This document shows, piece by piece, positions 1-10,626 of a DNA stretch of 59,584 bases (position 1 is the stretch's first letter; the number at the start of each line of letters is the position of its first letter). Made by a program: the position numbers and the translations under genes. The stretch spans positions 1 to 59,584 of the forward strand of contig JANNDW010000237.1 in NCBI GenBank assembly GCA_031378125.1, read 5' to 3'. Source of the DNA: LGRD01 sp031378125. Lineage in GTDB: Bacteria > Pseudomonadota > Gammaproteobacteria > Burkholderiales > Burkholderiaceae_C. The notes beneath the pieces are model-generated. The model had not been told where the DNA came from. It saw nothing but the letters and a program-made list of their open reading frames with translations, and made no database searches.

Positions 1-591
1 TTTGGCCAGGTTGTCAGGATCAACCTCGACCTGCACCATCTTCAACTGCTCGCCCCAGATCGCGATGTTGGCCACACCGGGCACGCCGAGCAGGCGCGCG
101 CGAATCGTCCAGTAGGTCAGCATCGACAGATCCATCACCGAACGGCTCGGCGAGGTGATGCCGATCTTCATGACCCGGCTGGTCGACGACAGCGGCGGCA
201 TCATGAAGGGTGGGGCCGCAAAAGTCGGCAGGCTGGGCGTTGCGATGGCGATCCGTTCGGTCACGAGCTGGCGTGTCCTCAGCTCGTCGACGCCGGGCTG
301 GAACAGCACCACGACCGACGAAAGCGCCGGCACCGACTTTGATCGCAGCGCGGCCACGCCCGGAATGCCGGCCAGCGCGTTTTCGATCGGCACGGTGACC
401 AGCGCCTCCACTTCGGAGGGCGACAGCCCCAGGCAAATTGTCTGGATTTCGACCTTGGCGGGCGCGAATTCCGGAAAGACATCGACCGGCAGCTCGCGCA
501 GGCGCTGGAAGCCGAAATACATCAGGGTGACGCTGATCGCAATCACCAGAAATCGAAAACGCAGGCTCGTACCCACCAACCATCGCATCAT
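1..591 (-). CDS. RND efflux pump (CusA/CzcA type), N-terminal part, cut by window edge
   Basis: The first 197 codons of an inner-membrane RND permease are present; the rest lies beyond position 1. The product opens with MMRWLVGTSLRFRFLV, a first transmembrane helix typical of heavy-metal-efflux RND proteins, followed by the periplasmic porter start (PVDVFPEFAP, SPSEVEALVTVPIE). By family knowledge it would drive proton-coupled export with an adaptor and outer-membrane channel. It is the last of three minus-strand genes, 36 bases after the adaptor-like gene, so the operon carries two RND genes. It resembles the 1040-residue pump upstream but differs throughout, so it is a paralogue and not an assembly repeat. 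The metal or solute cannot be told. The start is the first of two adjacent ATG codons. Confidence 0.9.
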   Translation of the reverse strand, partial: MMRWLVGTSLRFRFLVIAISVTLMYFGFQRLRELPVDVFPEFAPAKVEIQTICLGLSPSEVEALVTVPIENALAGIPGVAALRSKSVPALSSVVVLFQPGVDELRTRQLVTERIAIATPSLPTFAAPPFMMPPLSSTSRVMKIGITSPSRSVMDLSMLTYWTIRARLLGVPGVANIAIWGEQLKMVQVEVDPDNLAK

Positions 592-627
592 GGCTCGACC
601 CTCCCAGTTTTCCAGCGTGAACGACGG

Positions 628-1089
628 CTACTTGCCGATACCGCTTTCGGCGCCATACAGCTCGGCCACCCCCACCACCACGACCGTGGTGCCGGTGGGC
701 GGGCCTTCCTTCAGGATCGCGTTCGGGCCCTTGATCGACTCGACCACGACCGACGCGCGCACGAAGACGAGCGGCTCGGGATTGGTGTAGACCCAGGTCC
801 TGCCCTTGCCGTCATAGACCAGGGCCGCGTAGGGCGCCGTCATGACGCCTGCGGCATCCGCGGCCATCTTGCCGGTCTTGATGTCCAGGCGTTCTGCCGC
901 CTTCTGCGTCAGGACGACCCGTTTCAGATCAGAGCCCGCGATCTTCTCGACCGTCGACGAGCCCTTCTTGATCGCGGCGACGGCTTCGACGCCGAAGGCG
1001 GACATCGAAGGCAAAGCGCACAGTGATGCGCTGAGCAGCAAAGCCGGGGCGAACTTTGGATATGAATTGCACATGTCAATACCTCTCAT
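628..1089 (-). CDS. Short RND periplasmic adaptor-like protein
   Basis: A 153-residue protein with an N-terminal signal segment (LLLSASLCALPSMSAFG). Its second half resembles the C-terminal membrane-proximal end of CusB/CzcB adaptors: APYAALVYDGKGRTWVYTNP, then a strand-rich stretch ending TVVVVGVAELYGAESGIG. The barrel-sandwich (lipoyl) and alpha-hairpin domains of a normal adaptor of 350-500 residues are absent. It lies between two RND genes, with gaps of 22 and 36 bases, so co-expression is likely. It may be a minimal adaptor or a regulatory subunit; a full adaptor could be encoded beyond the window. The start could also be the ATG six codons in. The family link is by pattern only. Confidence 0.72.
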   Translation of the reverse strand: MRGIDMCNSYPKFAPALLLSASLCALPSMSAFGVEAVAAIKKGSSTVEKIAGSDLKRVVLTQKAAERLDIKTGKMAADAAGVMTAPYAALVYDGKGRTWVYTNPEPLVFVRASVVVESIKGPNAILKEGPPTGTTVVVVGVAELYGAESGIGK

Positions 1090-1111
1090 GTCGTTTGAGA
1101 ACAGGAACCCG

Positions 1112-4100
1112 TCAGGCCGGCTCGGGCACCAGGCCCAAGCTGTCCTGAGCCGTTTGCGTGCCGAAGCGCAGGTACAGCGCCGGTATGCACAACAGGATCA
1201 ACAGCAAGACGCTGACCATGCCACCGAGCATGACGAGCGCGGCCGAATGCACGATTTCGAGGCCGGCCACGTCGCCCAGCACGACGAAGGGCAGCACCAG
1301 CAGTGCAATGACCAGCGCGCTGGAGACGATGGCCGGGAAGCGCTCACGCACGCCGCGCTGCACCAGCGCTTCGCCGAACGCCACACCCTGCAACTCGAGC
1401 GCCTGGAAATGCCGCACCAGGCCGATGCCGTTGCGCACGCTGAGTGCCAGCACGGCGATGAAGCCCAGCAGCGAACCCAGTGCAAAGTGGCCGCCGCTGA
1501 GCAGCACCGCCACAAAACCGCCCAGCAATGCCACCGGCACGCCGGCGATCGCCATCAGCGCCAGGCGCCAGCTGCCCAGCGCTGCCTGCACGACCAGAAA
1601 GATCACCAGCCCGGCAGCCGCGAGATAGCTGTACAGCGAGCGGATCGCCTCGCGCTGCGCAAAATGTTCGCCGAGCACCTGGGCGTGGTATTCAAACGGA
1701 AAGCTCATTTCCTTGATGCGCCGTGCGACTTCGCGCGACACCGCGGCGACATTGCCGTCGGTGACATCGGCGCCGATGTCCACGCGCCTGGAAACGCCCT
1801 GGCGCCGAATCACGTCCTGCGTGGCCATGGTTTTCACATCGGCCACCTCGGACAGCAGCACCTGGCCGCCCTCCGGCTTGTCGATCAGCAGATTTCGGAT
1901 GTCATTGACGGTGCTGCGAATCTCCGGCTTGCCGAGCACGACCACGTCGAACACCTTCTGGTCCTGGAACAGCGCGCCCACCTTGAGGCCCTGCACCAGG
2001 GTCGAGGCGGCGCGGCGCACATCGCCCGGCTTCAGCCCGTGGGCTCTGGCCTTGTCGAGATCGACCTTGACTTCGATGGCGGTTTTCTCGGCCAGCGTCT
2101 CCACGCGTGGGTTCGAGACGCCTTCGACCTTCTCCAGCAGTTGGCGGACTTCTTCGGCCTTGCCCCGGACGATCTCCTGGTCATGGCCGTAGACACGCAC
2201 GCTGATGGTGTCCTCGCCACCGGTCAGCACCTCCCTCATCTTTTTGGACAGGAAGGTGTGGACCTCTCCCTTGACGCCGGGGTAGTTGCCCAGCACCGCC
2301 TGCATCGCCTCAAGGGTGTCCTCGTAGTCGGCTTTCGGGTCGATGCTGACCCAGATCTCGGCGGTGTTGACGTCGGAAATTTCCTTGGAGAAGACCGCGC
2401 GGCCGACGTGCGCCGCCGCGTTTTGCACACCCTTGACCGACTGCAGCTCCTTCATCAGTGCGTTCGTCGAGCGATTCATCGCTTCCAGCGACGCACCCGG
2501 TGCCGACTCCCACTCCACGACGACGTCGGTCTCCTTGAAGTTCGGCAGCCACGAGCGCTCCGACGTCGTCCACATCACCACACCGACGACCACGCCGACG
2601 GCCGCCAGCGCCAGGGCGGCCAGCGGCGTGCGCAAGGCCGCGTCGATCAGCCTGCCGCAGGCACCTTGAAGCCTCTGCAGCAGCTTTGATGAGGCGTGTT
2701 CGGGCAACGGAGCGTTGGCCAGCAGGTAGAAGCTGAGTGCCGGCGTCAAGGTGAGTGCGACCGCCAGCGACGCGAGCACCGCGACGATGAACGACCAGAA
2801 CAAGGGCTTGAAGAAGGGCGCCGACAGCCCCTGCATGAACAGCACCGGCAGCGCGGCCAGCACGATGATCGCCGTGGCATAGAGCATCGGGCCGCGCACC
2901 TCGATCACGGCACGCGTGATGGTGGACAGCGACGACTCGCCTTTGCCCCCGTCGCGGGCCTGGCGCAGCCTGCGCATGATGTTGTCGACGCTGAGGATCG
3001 CATCGTCGACGATCACGGCCACCGCAAGCATCAGCCCGGCGATGATCATCATGTCGATGTTGCCGCCGCGCGCTGTGAAGACCCATGCCGCGGCCAGCAG
3101 CGAACACGGGATGACCACGGCCGCAACCAGCGCGGCCCGCCAGCTGCCCAGCAGCGCCCCGAGCCCCAGCACCACCAGCACCCATGCGGCGACGATCCCG
3201 GTCTTGAGATTGCCGGTGGCGCGCTCGATGAAACTTGCAGGCCGATAGATCTTGGTGTCGACCTCGATGCCCTTCATGCCCGGGCTCAGCTCACGCAACG
3301 CCTTCTCGACACCTTCGGTCACCTGGGTGGTGTTGGCGCCGGGGAACTTTTCGACCACCAGCATCAGGCCGGTGCCATCCTTCAGCAGCGCATCACCGAT
3401 CAGCGGCTGGTTGGCTTCGACGACCGTTGCCACCTCGTGCAGCGCCAATGACGTGCCGTAGACCGGCACCTTGGCGAATGTTTCGGGCGTGGGCGTGGGG
3501 GAGATGTGGCGCACGCCGAGGCGCTGGTTTGGCGTGTCGATAAAGCCACCGGCACCCGGTGTCGAGGAGTTCAGGTAGGTCAGCGGGGAGGCCCAGACGG
3601 ACTCGCCGGCGGTCTTGATGATCTGATCGAGCTTGACGCCCTTGGAGTGCATCCTGGCCGGGTCGACCTGCACCTGCACCTGCCGATCACGATGGCCCCA
3701 GACGGACACGTTGGCCACGCCGGGAATGCCGACCAGGCGCGGAACGATGTTCCAGCGCGCCTGCACCGACATTTCGATCAGCGACACCGTCTTCGAACTC
3801 AGGCCGATGTTCATGACGCGGCTGGCCGACGACACCGGCTGCAGCATCGTCGGCGGGCTCGAGACCTGTGGCAGCGCATGCGCCTGGGTCAGGCGCTCCT
3901 GCACCATCTGGCGCGCCTGGATCATGTCGGTGCCCGGCGCGAAGAACATCTCGATCGACGACAGGCTGGAGATCGACTCGGACTCGATCGACTGCAGCCA
4001 GGGCACGCCGTTGAGCAAGTCGGCCTCGAGCGGCACCGTGATCAGCGATTCGACCTCGGAGGTCGACAGCCCGAGCGCCTCGGTCTGAACCTCGAGCGAG

Positions 4101-4234
4101 AGTCTTGAAAACTCCGGCACGGTATCGACCGGCAGGCTTCGCAGGCGCCAGATGCCGCCGAACAACAGCACGGCGGCCAGCGCCACCATGACAGTCCGAA
4201 GACGCAGGCTCGATGAGACTATCCACTGCAGCAT
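1112..4234 (-). CDS. RND efflux permease, heavy-metal (CusA/CzcA) type
   Basis: A complete 1040-residue inner-membrane pump, the usual length for the HME-RND family. It begins MLQWIVSSSLRLRTVMVALA (helix 1), has two large periplasmic loops and two six-helix blocks. The transmembrane segment MLAVAVIVDDAILSVDNI holds the acidic pair expected in the proton relay of helix 4. The family exports metal ions or other cations from periplasm or cytoplasm in a tripartite complex. It is the first gene of the three-gene operon, and a candidate promoter lies about 150 bases upstream. No metal-binding methionine cluster could be assigned by eye, so the substrate is open. Confidence 0.93.
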   Translation of the reverse strand: MLQWIVSSSLRLRTVMVALAAVLLFGGIWRLRSLPVDTVPEFSRLSLEVQTEALGLSTSEVESLITVPLEADLLNGVPWLQSIESESISSLSSIEMFFAPGTDMIQARQMVQERLTQAHALPQVSSPPTMLQPVSSASRVMNIGLSSKTVSLIEMSVQARWNIVPRLVGIPGVANVSVWGHRDRQVQVQVDPARMHSKGVKLDQIIKTAGESVWASPLTYLNSSTPGAGGFIDTPNQRLGVRHISPTPTPETFAKVPVYGTSLALHEVATVVEANQPLIGDALLKDGTGLMLVVEKFPGANTTQVTEGVEKALRELSPGMKGIEVDTKIYRPASFIERATGNLKTGIVAAWVLVVLGLGALLGSWRAALVAAVVIPCSLLAAAWVFTARGGNIDMMIIAGLMLAVAVIVDDAILSVDNIMRRLRQARDGGKGESSLSTITRAVIEVRGPMLYATAIIVLAALPVLFMQGLSAPFFKPLFWSFIVAVLASLAVALTLTPALSFYLLANAPLPEHASSKLLQRLQGACGRLIDAALRTPLAALALAAVGVVVGVVMWTTSERSWLPNFKETDVVVEWESAPGASLEAMNRSTNALMKELQSVKGVQNAAAHVGRAVFSKEISDVNTAEIWVSIDPKADYEDTLEAMQAVLGNYPGVKGEVHTFLSKKMREVLTGGEDTISVRVYGHDQEIVRGKAEEVRQLLEKVEGVSNPRVETLAEKTAIEVKVDLDKARAHGLKPGDVRRAASTLVQGLKVGALFQDQKVFDVVVLGKPEIRSTVNDIRNLLIDKPEGGQVLLSEVADVKTMATQDVIRRQGVSRRVDIGADVTDGNVAAVSREVARRIKEMSFPFEYHAQVLGEHFAQREAIRSLYSYLAAAGLVIFLVVQAALGSWRLALMAIAGVPVALLGGFVAVLLSGGHFALGSLLGFIAVLALSVRNGIGLVRHFQALELQGVAFGEALVQRGVRERFPAIVSSALVIALLVLPFVVLGDVAGLEIVHSAALVMLGGMVSVLLLILLCIPALYLRFGTQTAQDSLGLVPEPA

Positions 4235-4374
4235 GGCGTTACCTCCCTATGTAGTACCGACTGGAACCACTGACAGACCCGGCGAGTTGGCCTTCAAGCA
4301 CCTGGAGCCTGACTGGGGGGACCGCCTCTTTTTTGCGGGGGCCCCAAGCCGCCTGGGTCGATTTGCAATTGTGT

Positions 4375-4411
4375 TTACGTGGAACATAACGTAACAATTC
4401 CCGCTTGACAA
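4375..4411 (-). promoter_or_regulatory. Candidate promoter with overlapping inverted repeat for the RND operon
   Basis: On the minus strand TTGTCA (4411-4406) and TATGTT (4388-4383) are separated by 17 bases, a good sigma-70 arrangement for the RND operon starting at 4234. The inverted repeat TTTACGT / ACGTAA (4375-4380 and 4389-4394, spacer 8) brackets the -10 hexamer, where an operator would sit. The leader would be about 140 bases. No regulator gene is visible in the window. Confidence 0.42.
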
Positions 4412-4989
4412 ACAAAATGTATGAGACCCCCCTAATTCAAAAACGAACCGCAAGAGACGGCAAACCGACCTGAAGCGACCTCAATCGCTCTGGGATTGAA
4501 GGCAACAAATGCAGCCGGCTTATTCGACGGGGTTTCTTGTCAAGTTTGTTAAGTCAGTTTCGTGTCTGAGAGTTACTGGTACCGAAAGTACACAGTTCGC
4601 ATCGAAAGCACACCCTCAAGATTGGGGGGGTCGACTGCATCGCGGGTGTTCACCTGCGTGTCCTCGCCAATCGCGGGGGCGTGGCCCGCCACGATCGGTG
4701 TGCCCTTGCCGGCGCTTGCCGCGACGGCGGTATGCGCCGGCGATCACGATGTCGATGCCAGCCGCGCAATCGCGGCCTGTGCAACGCAACCGCCAAACCG
4801 CCTCTCAATGCCTGCGGCGTGAAGGCGAGGGACGACTGTTTCGTCGCAAAGCAAATGCATCAATCACGCCGATGCGCGCGAGCGCACGCGATGCCTGAAT
4901 GAAGCCAGGCTGGACTGGCGACGCGGGGCTTGCGGCCCGCGCAAGGACCGCAGAGGGACGCGGCGACCCTGCGCGGCCTGGCGTGCGGC

Positions 4990-4995
4990 GACAAT
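4990..4995 (+). promoter_or_regulatory. Candidate -10 box (GACAAT) for rarA
   Basis: GACAAT ends six bases before the GTG start proposed for rarA, and no Shine-Dalgarno sequence intervenes. This spacing would place the transcript start at the start codon. The -35 region is weak, so the call is tentative. Confidence 0.3.
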
Positions 4996-5001
4996 GGGCG
5001 G

Positions 5002-6360
5002 GTGGACGATGAACTGTTTCGTGGGGAGGTTTCGGCACCCGCGCCCTTGCCGGGCAGCGCGGCGCAGCGCGCTCCGCTGGCCGAGCGCTTGCGCCCGCGC
5101 TCTATCGACCAGGTGATCGGCCAACAGCACCTGCTCGGCCCGGGCAAACCGCTGCGCGGCGCCTTCGAGTCGGGGCGCCTGCATTCGATGATTCTGTGGG
5201 GCCCGCCGGGGGTGGGCAAGACCACACTCGCGCGCCTGGTTGCCGATGCGTTCGACTGCCAGTTCATCGCCATCTCGGCGGTGCTGGGCGGGGTGAAGGA
5301 CATCCGCGAGGCGGTCGAGCGGGCGCAGCTGGCGCAGGCCGCCCCCGGGCAGGGCCGGCGCACCGTGGTGTTTGTCGACGAGGTGCACCGCTTCAACAAA
5401 GCGCAGCAAGACGCCTTCCTGCCGCATGTGGAATCGGGGCTGTTCACGTTCATTGGCGCCACCACCGAGAACCCGTCGTTCGAGGTCAACTCGGCGCTGC
5501 TGTCGCGCGCCACGGTGCATGTGCTCAAACCGCTGGGAGACGAGGATCTGGCCGTGCTGCTGCAACGGGCCCACGCGCTGCTGGCCGCACCGCCGCTGGC
5601 CGGGCCGGCCCGCGAGCGCCTGGTGGCCTATGCCGACGGCGACGCACGCCGGCTGCTCAACGCCTACGAGAACCTCGTGGCCATGAATCCGGGCAGCGTC
5701 GAGATCGATGAGCACCGCCTGGAAGAATCTCTCGGCGAATTGCTGCGCCGCTACGACAAGGGTGGCGAACAGTTCTACGACACCATCTCCGCATTGCACA
5801 AGGCGGTGCGCGGCAGCGACCCCGATGCGGCGCTGTACTGGTTTGTGCGCATGCTCGACGGGGGTGTCGACCCGCGCTATGCCGCCCGCCGCCTGGTGCG
5901 AATGGCCAGCGAAGACATCGGCCTGGCCGATCCGCGTGCCCTGGCTCTGGCGCTCGATGCGACGCAGACTTACGAACGCCTGGGCTCGCCGGAAGGGGAG
6001 TTGGCTTTGGCGCAGGCCGTTGTTTACCTGGCCGTGGCGCCCAAGAGCAATGCGGTCTACACCGCCTACAAGGCCGTGCGTGCGTTCATTGCCCAAGACG
6101 GCACCCGGCCCGTGCCCCTGCATCTTCGCAATGCGCCGACCCAGCTGATGAAAAATCTCGACTACGGCCGCGGCTATCGCTACGCGCACGACGAGGCGGG
6201 CGGCTTTGCCGCGGGTGAATCGTATTGGCCCGAAGGGATGGAGGCGCCGCGCTTCTACGAGCCGGTGGAGCGCGGCCTGGAGATCAGGATCGCAGAGAAG
6301 CTGCGGGAATTGCGCAAGCTGAACGACTCGGCGAACAAGAAGCCGACGACCGGCCGCTAG
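5002..6360 (+). CDS. rarA: Replication-associated recombination protein A (RarA/MgsA), AAA+ ATPase
   Basis: A 452-residue AAA+ ATPase related to clamp loaders. The family acts at stalled replication forks with SSB. Seen here: LAERLRPRSIDQVIGQ near the N terminus, Walker A GPPGVGKTT (about 67-75), Walker B VVFVDEVHRFN (about 122-132), sensor-1 region GATTENPSFEVN, and the C-terminal RarA part with NAVYTAYKA. The GTG at 5002 gives a start just ahead of the conserved region and close to family length; a TTG at 4930 would add 24 residues of low-quality sequence. No ribosome binding site is evident and a -10-like box lies six bases upstream, so the mRNA may be leaderless. It stands alone, codirectional with the liv operon. 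Confidence 0.95.
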   Translation: MDDELFRGEVSAPAPLPGSAAQRAPLAERLRPRSIDQVIGQQHLLGPGKPLRGAFESGRLHSMILWGPPGVGKTTLARLVADAFDCQFIAISAVLGGVKDIREAVERAQLAQAAPGQGRRTVVFVDEVHRFNKAQQDAFLPHVESGLFTFIGATTENPSFEVNSALLSRATVHVLKPLGDEDLAVLLQRAHALLAAPPLAGPARERLVAYADGDARRLLNAYENLVAMNPGSVEIDEHRLEESLGELLRRYDKGGEQFYDTISALHKAVRGSDPDAALYWFVRMLDGGVDPRYAARRLVRMASEDIGLADPRALALALDATQTYERLGSPEGELALAQAVVYLAVAPKSNAVYTAYKAVRAFIAQDGTRPVPLHLRNAPTQLMKNLDYGRGYRYAHDEAGGFAAGESYWPEGMEAPRFYEPVERGLEIRIAEKLRELRKLNDSANKKPTTGR

Positions 6361-6618
6361 ACGGAATTTCGCCGGCTTCATCACCTGAAAACCCCGATCT
6401 TCTTCATCGAGGCTGAACCTAGAATGCCCATCAACCTGGCTCGGATCGATGCAAGCAAGGGTCGCGGCGAAGGGTGCGGCCGGCTGATTGCTTATAGAGT
6501 CGCGAAGCCAGACTGACCGAAAAAATGTGCGGGCCGCGGCAAGGCACCGGGGACCAGGGACAAGGGCCCAGGCCCTGGAACTGAACGGCCCGACACCGAC
6601 AACGCAGGAGAAACCGCG

Positions 6619-7542
6619 ATGGAGACATTCATCCAGCAGATCATCAACGGTCTGGTGCTGGGCAGCGTGTATGCGCTGGTGGCACTGGGCTACACGATGG
6701 TCTACGGCATCATCAACCTGATCAACTTTGCGCACGGCGAAGTGTTGATGGTCGGCGCGCTGACCAGCTGGACCGTCGTGAGTGTCATGGCGGATATGGG
6801 CCTGCCGGGCTGGTTGCTGCTGCTGATTTCCCTGGTGGCTGCCATCGTGGTGTGCTCGATCCTCAACTTCAGCATCGAGAAGATCGCCTACCGGCCCTTG
6901 CGCAATGCGCCGCGCCTGGCCCCGCTGATCACCGCCATGGGCATGAGCCTGCTGCTGCAGACGCTGGCCATGATCATCTGGAAGCCGACGATCAAGTCGT
7001 ATCCGATTCTGCTGCCCTCGGAGCCGTTTCATATTTACGGCGCGGTCATCAACACGGTGCAAATCCTGATCCTGGTGCTCACCGCCACCACGTTGGCGGG
7101 CCTGATGTACCTGGTGAACTACACCAAGCTGGGGCGCGCGATGCGGGCCACGGCCGAAAACCCGCGGGTGGCCGGCCTGATGGGGGTGCGGCCCGACATG
7201 GTGATCTCGGCCACCTTCGTCATCGGTGCGGCGCTGGCCGCGCTGGCGGGTGTGATGTACGTGGCGAACTACGGTTCGGCCTCGCACACCATGGGCTTCC
7301 TGCCCGGGCTGAAGGCGTTCACCGCGGCGGTGTTCGGCGGCATCGGCAACCTGGCCGGCGCGATGGTCGGTGGCGTGCTGCTGGGGCTGATTGAGGCACT
7401 CGGCGCGGGCTACATCGGCGCGCTCACCGGCGGTGTGCTGGGCAGCCACTACCAGGACATCTTCGCGTTTGTCGTGCTGATCCTCGTGCTCACCTTGCGG
7501 CCGCAAGGCCTGCTCGGCGAGCGTGTGGCCGATCGAGCCTGA
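6619..7542 (+). CDS. livH: Branched-chain amino acid ABC transporter permease LivH
   Basis: A 307-residue hydrophobic protein with the opening typical of LivH, METFIQQIINGLVLGSVYAL, then VYGIINLINFAHGEVLMVGA. About eight transmembrane helices can be followed. It forms the channel with LivM and is powered by LivG and LivF, importing leucine, isoleucine, valine or related amides and acids. A clear ribosome binding site (AGGAG) lies about nine bases before the ATG. It is the first gene of a four-gene operon with LivM 12 bases downstream. No LivJ/LivK binding-protein gene is present in the window, so the substrate is uncertain. Confidence 0.95.
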   Translation: METFIQQIINGLVLGSVYALVALGYTMVYGIINLINFAHGEVLMVGALTSWTVVSVMADMGLPGWLLLLISLVAAIVVCSILNFSIEKIAYRPLRNAPRLAPLITAMGMSLLLQTLAMIIWKPTIKSYPILLPSEPFHIYGAVINTVQILILVLTATTLAGLMYLVNYTKLGRAMRATAENPRVAGLMGVRPDMVISATFVIGAALAALAGVMYVANYGSASHTMGFLPGLKAFTAAVFGGIGNLAGAMVGGVLLGLIEALGAGYIGALTGGVLGSHYQDIFAFVVLILVLTLRPQGLLGERVADRA

Positions 7543-7554
7543 CCCCAGGGAGAC

Positions 7555-8664
<1,110 letters not shown>

Positions 8665-8674
8665 GGAGCGCAGC

Positions 8675-9451
8675 ATGAGCGAAACCGTTCTCAAGGTCGC
8701 CGGGGTGTCCAAGCGTTTTGGCGGTTTGCAGGCATTGTCGGAGGTCGGCATCACCATCGAAAAGGGCCAGGTCTATGGGCTGATCGGCCCCAACGGCGCC
8801 GGCAAGACGACCTTTTTCAACGTATTGACCGGCCTGTATACGCCCGATTCGGGAAGCTTCGAGCTGGGCGGCGCGCCTTACAAGCCCACCGCGGTTCACG
8901 AAGTGGCCAAGGCCGGCATCGCGCGCACATTCCAGAACATCCGCCTGTTCGCCGAGATGACCGCGCTCGAGAACGTGATGGTGGGCCGGCATGTGCGCAC
9001 CGGCTCGGGCCTGATCGGCGCGGTCTTCCGCACCGCCGGCTTCAAGGCCGAAGAGCGGGCCATCGCCAAGCGCGCCCAGGAACTGCTGGACTACGTGGGC
9101 ATTGGCCGCTTCGCCGAATACAAAGCCCGCACTTTGAGCTATGGCGACCAGCGCCGGTTGGAGATCGCCCGCGCGCTGGCCACGGACCCCAAGCTGATCG
9201 CGCTGGACGAACCCGCCGCCGGCATGAACGCCACCGAGAAGGTGGTGCTGCGCGATCTGATCGACACCATCCGCAAGGACGGCCGCACGATTTTGCTGAT
9301 CGAGCACGACGTGAAGCTGGTGATGGGCCTGTGCGACCGGGTCACCGTGCTCGACTACGGCAAGCAAATTGCCGAGGGCACACCCGCCGAGGTGCAGCGC
9401 AACGACAAAGTCATCGAAGCGTATCTGGGTGCCGGCCACAAGGCCCACTGA
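8675..9451 (+). CDS. livG: Branched-chain amino acid ABC transporter ATP-binding protein LivG
   Basis: A 258-residue ABC ATPase. Walker A GPNGAGKTT lies at about 38-46, the signature is LSYGDQRRLEIARAL (LSYGDQ variant usual in LivG), Walker B is LIALDEPAAGMN, and IEHDVKLVM supplies the switch histidine. The insertion between Walker A and signature, with RTFQNIRLF, is typical of LivG as opposed to LivF. Start chosen at the ATG after AGGAG; an upstream extension would run back into livM. It pairs with LivF to energise LivH/LivM. Confidence 0.95.
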   Translation: MSETVLKVAGVSKRFGGLQALSEVGITIEKGQVYGLIGPNGAGKTTFFNVLTGLYTPDSGSFELGGAPYKPTAVHEVAKAGIARTFQNIRLFAEMTALENVMVGRHVRTGSGLIGAVFRTAGFKAEERAIAKRAQELLDYVGIGRFAEYKARTLSYGDQRRLEIARALATDPKLIALDEPAAGMNATEKVVLRDLIDTIRKDGRTILLIEHDVKLVMGLCDRVTVLDYGKQIAEGTPAEVQRNDKVIEAYLGAGHKAH

Positions 9452-9460
9452 AGAAATGAC

Positions 9461-9535
9461 ACCCCCCACGTCACTTCGTTCCTGCCCCCCGAGGGGGCGC
9501 TCAGCCGCCTTGGGGCGGCCCGGCGGCGCCTGAGT
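9461..9535. repeat. GC-rich palindromic intergenic repeat, copy 1
   Basis: The livG-livF gap holds a CCCCCCGAGGGGG palindrome followed by CTTGGGGCGGCCCGGCG. The same blocks recur in reverse orientation at 15072-15145, and a related form is at 54803-54885. The placement between genes suggests a REP-like dispersed element. Confidence 0.6.
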
Positions 9536-9557
9536 CGCACCTCGCAAGGACAACGCA

Positions 9558-10260
<703 letters not shown>

Positions 10261-10271
<11 letters not shown>

Positions 10272-10319
10272 ACTGGGCGAGTGAACCGGGCGAGTGAACC
10301 GGGCGAGTGAATTGGGCGG
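10261..10319 (+). repeat. 13-bp tandem repeat overlapping the livF stop codon
   Basis: Four and a half copies of a 13-base unit (consensus YGGGCGAGTGAAC) begin in the last codons of livF and run into the intergenic space. Each copy repeats the sequence around the stop codon, as expected from local slippage duplication. Confidence 0.85.
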
Positions 10320-10622
10320 GTCCCGTGCCGGTGCCTGTGCCTGAAGCTTGAGGCTCGGTTGTGAATGGATGTCAAGAGGCGTCCGCACGACAAGCGCTCA
10401 GCACCGGGTGATACAGTCGAAATGCGGCACAAGCGGTCGTTTCGAACGCGACGCTGACACAGTTCGTCAGTGGCTGTGTTGTCACTCACCCAGGTCAGAA
10501 ATTCGAATGAAGAGCAGCCCCAATTCGGCGTCCGGCGCTGACGATTGCGCGAATGCGTTTCTGTTTGTTCGCACGCTGGAAGGCCGCCGCACCGCCCTGC
10601 GCAACGCCGAGGTGGCGGCCCC
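10272..10622. other. Intergenic region before the polyene cluster
   Basis: About 350 bases. The first 50 are the 13-bp tandem repeats. Around 10460-10485 a short inverted repeat GACACAG / CTGTGT could be an operator or hairpin. No strong sigma-70 promoter was recognised. A short reading frame (10507-10626) leads directly into the chorismatase start. The region should hold the promoter of the first polyene unit. Confidence 0.4.
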
Positions 10623-10626
10623 GTGA
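10507..10626 (+). CDS. Possible 39-residue leader ORF coupled to the chorismatase
   Basis: An ATG at 10507 opens a 39-codon frame whose stop overlaps the GTG start of the chorismatase as GTGA (10623-10626). The overlap matches the coupling used at many junctions in this cluster. The peptide has no recognised motif, and conservation would be needed to call it real. It may be chance. Confidence 0.2.
   Translation: MKSSPNSASGADDCANAFLFVRTLEGRRTALRNAEVAAP

Larger units (their letters stand above)
4235..5001. other. Long intergenic region between the RND operon and rarA
   Basis: About 770 bases without a convincing gene. The first 180 bases hold the RND promoter candidate and are AT-richer than the surroundings. 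From about 4560 to 4900 both strands have short open frames with no recognisable domain. One plus-strand frame of about 85 codons (from 4562) has no supporting features. The stretch could be a decayed gene, but no family remnant was recognised. Confidence 0.5.

Noticed and set aside
842..2689. Long plus-strand reading frame opposite the RND gene
   Set aside because: It is antisense to a well-supported pump, rich in Gln, His and Arg with no domain, as expected from GC-rich antisense frames.
4509..4898. Small plus-strand frame upstream of rarA
   Set aside because: It has no domain, no ribosome binding site and Arg/Pro-rich composition, so it was kept as intergenic.
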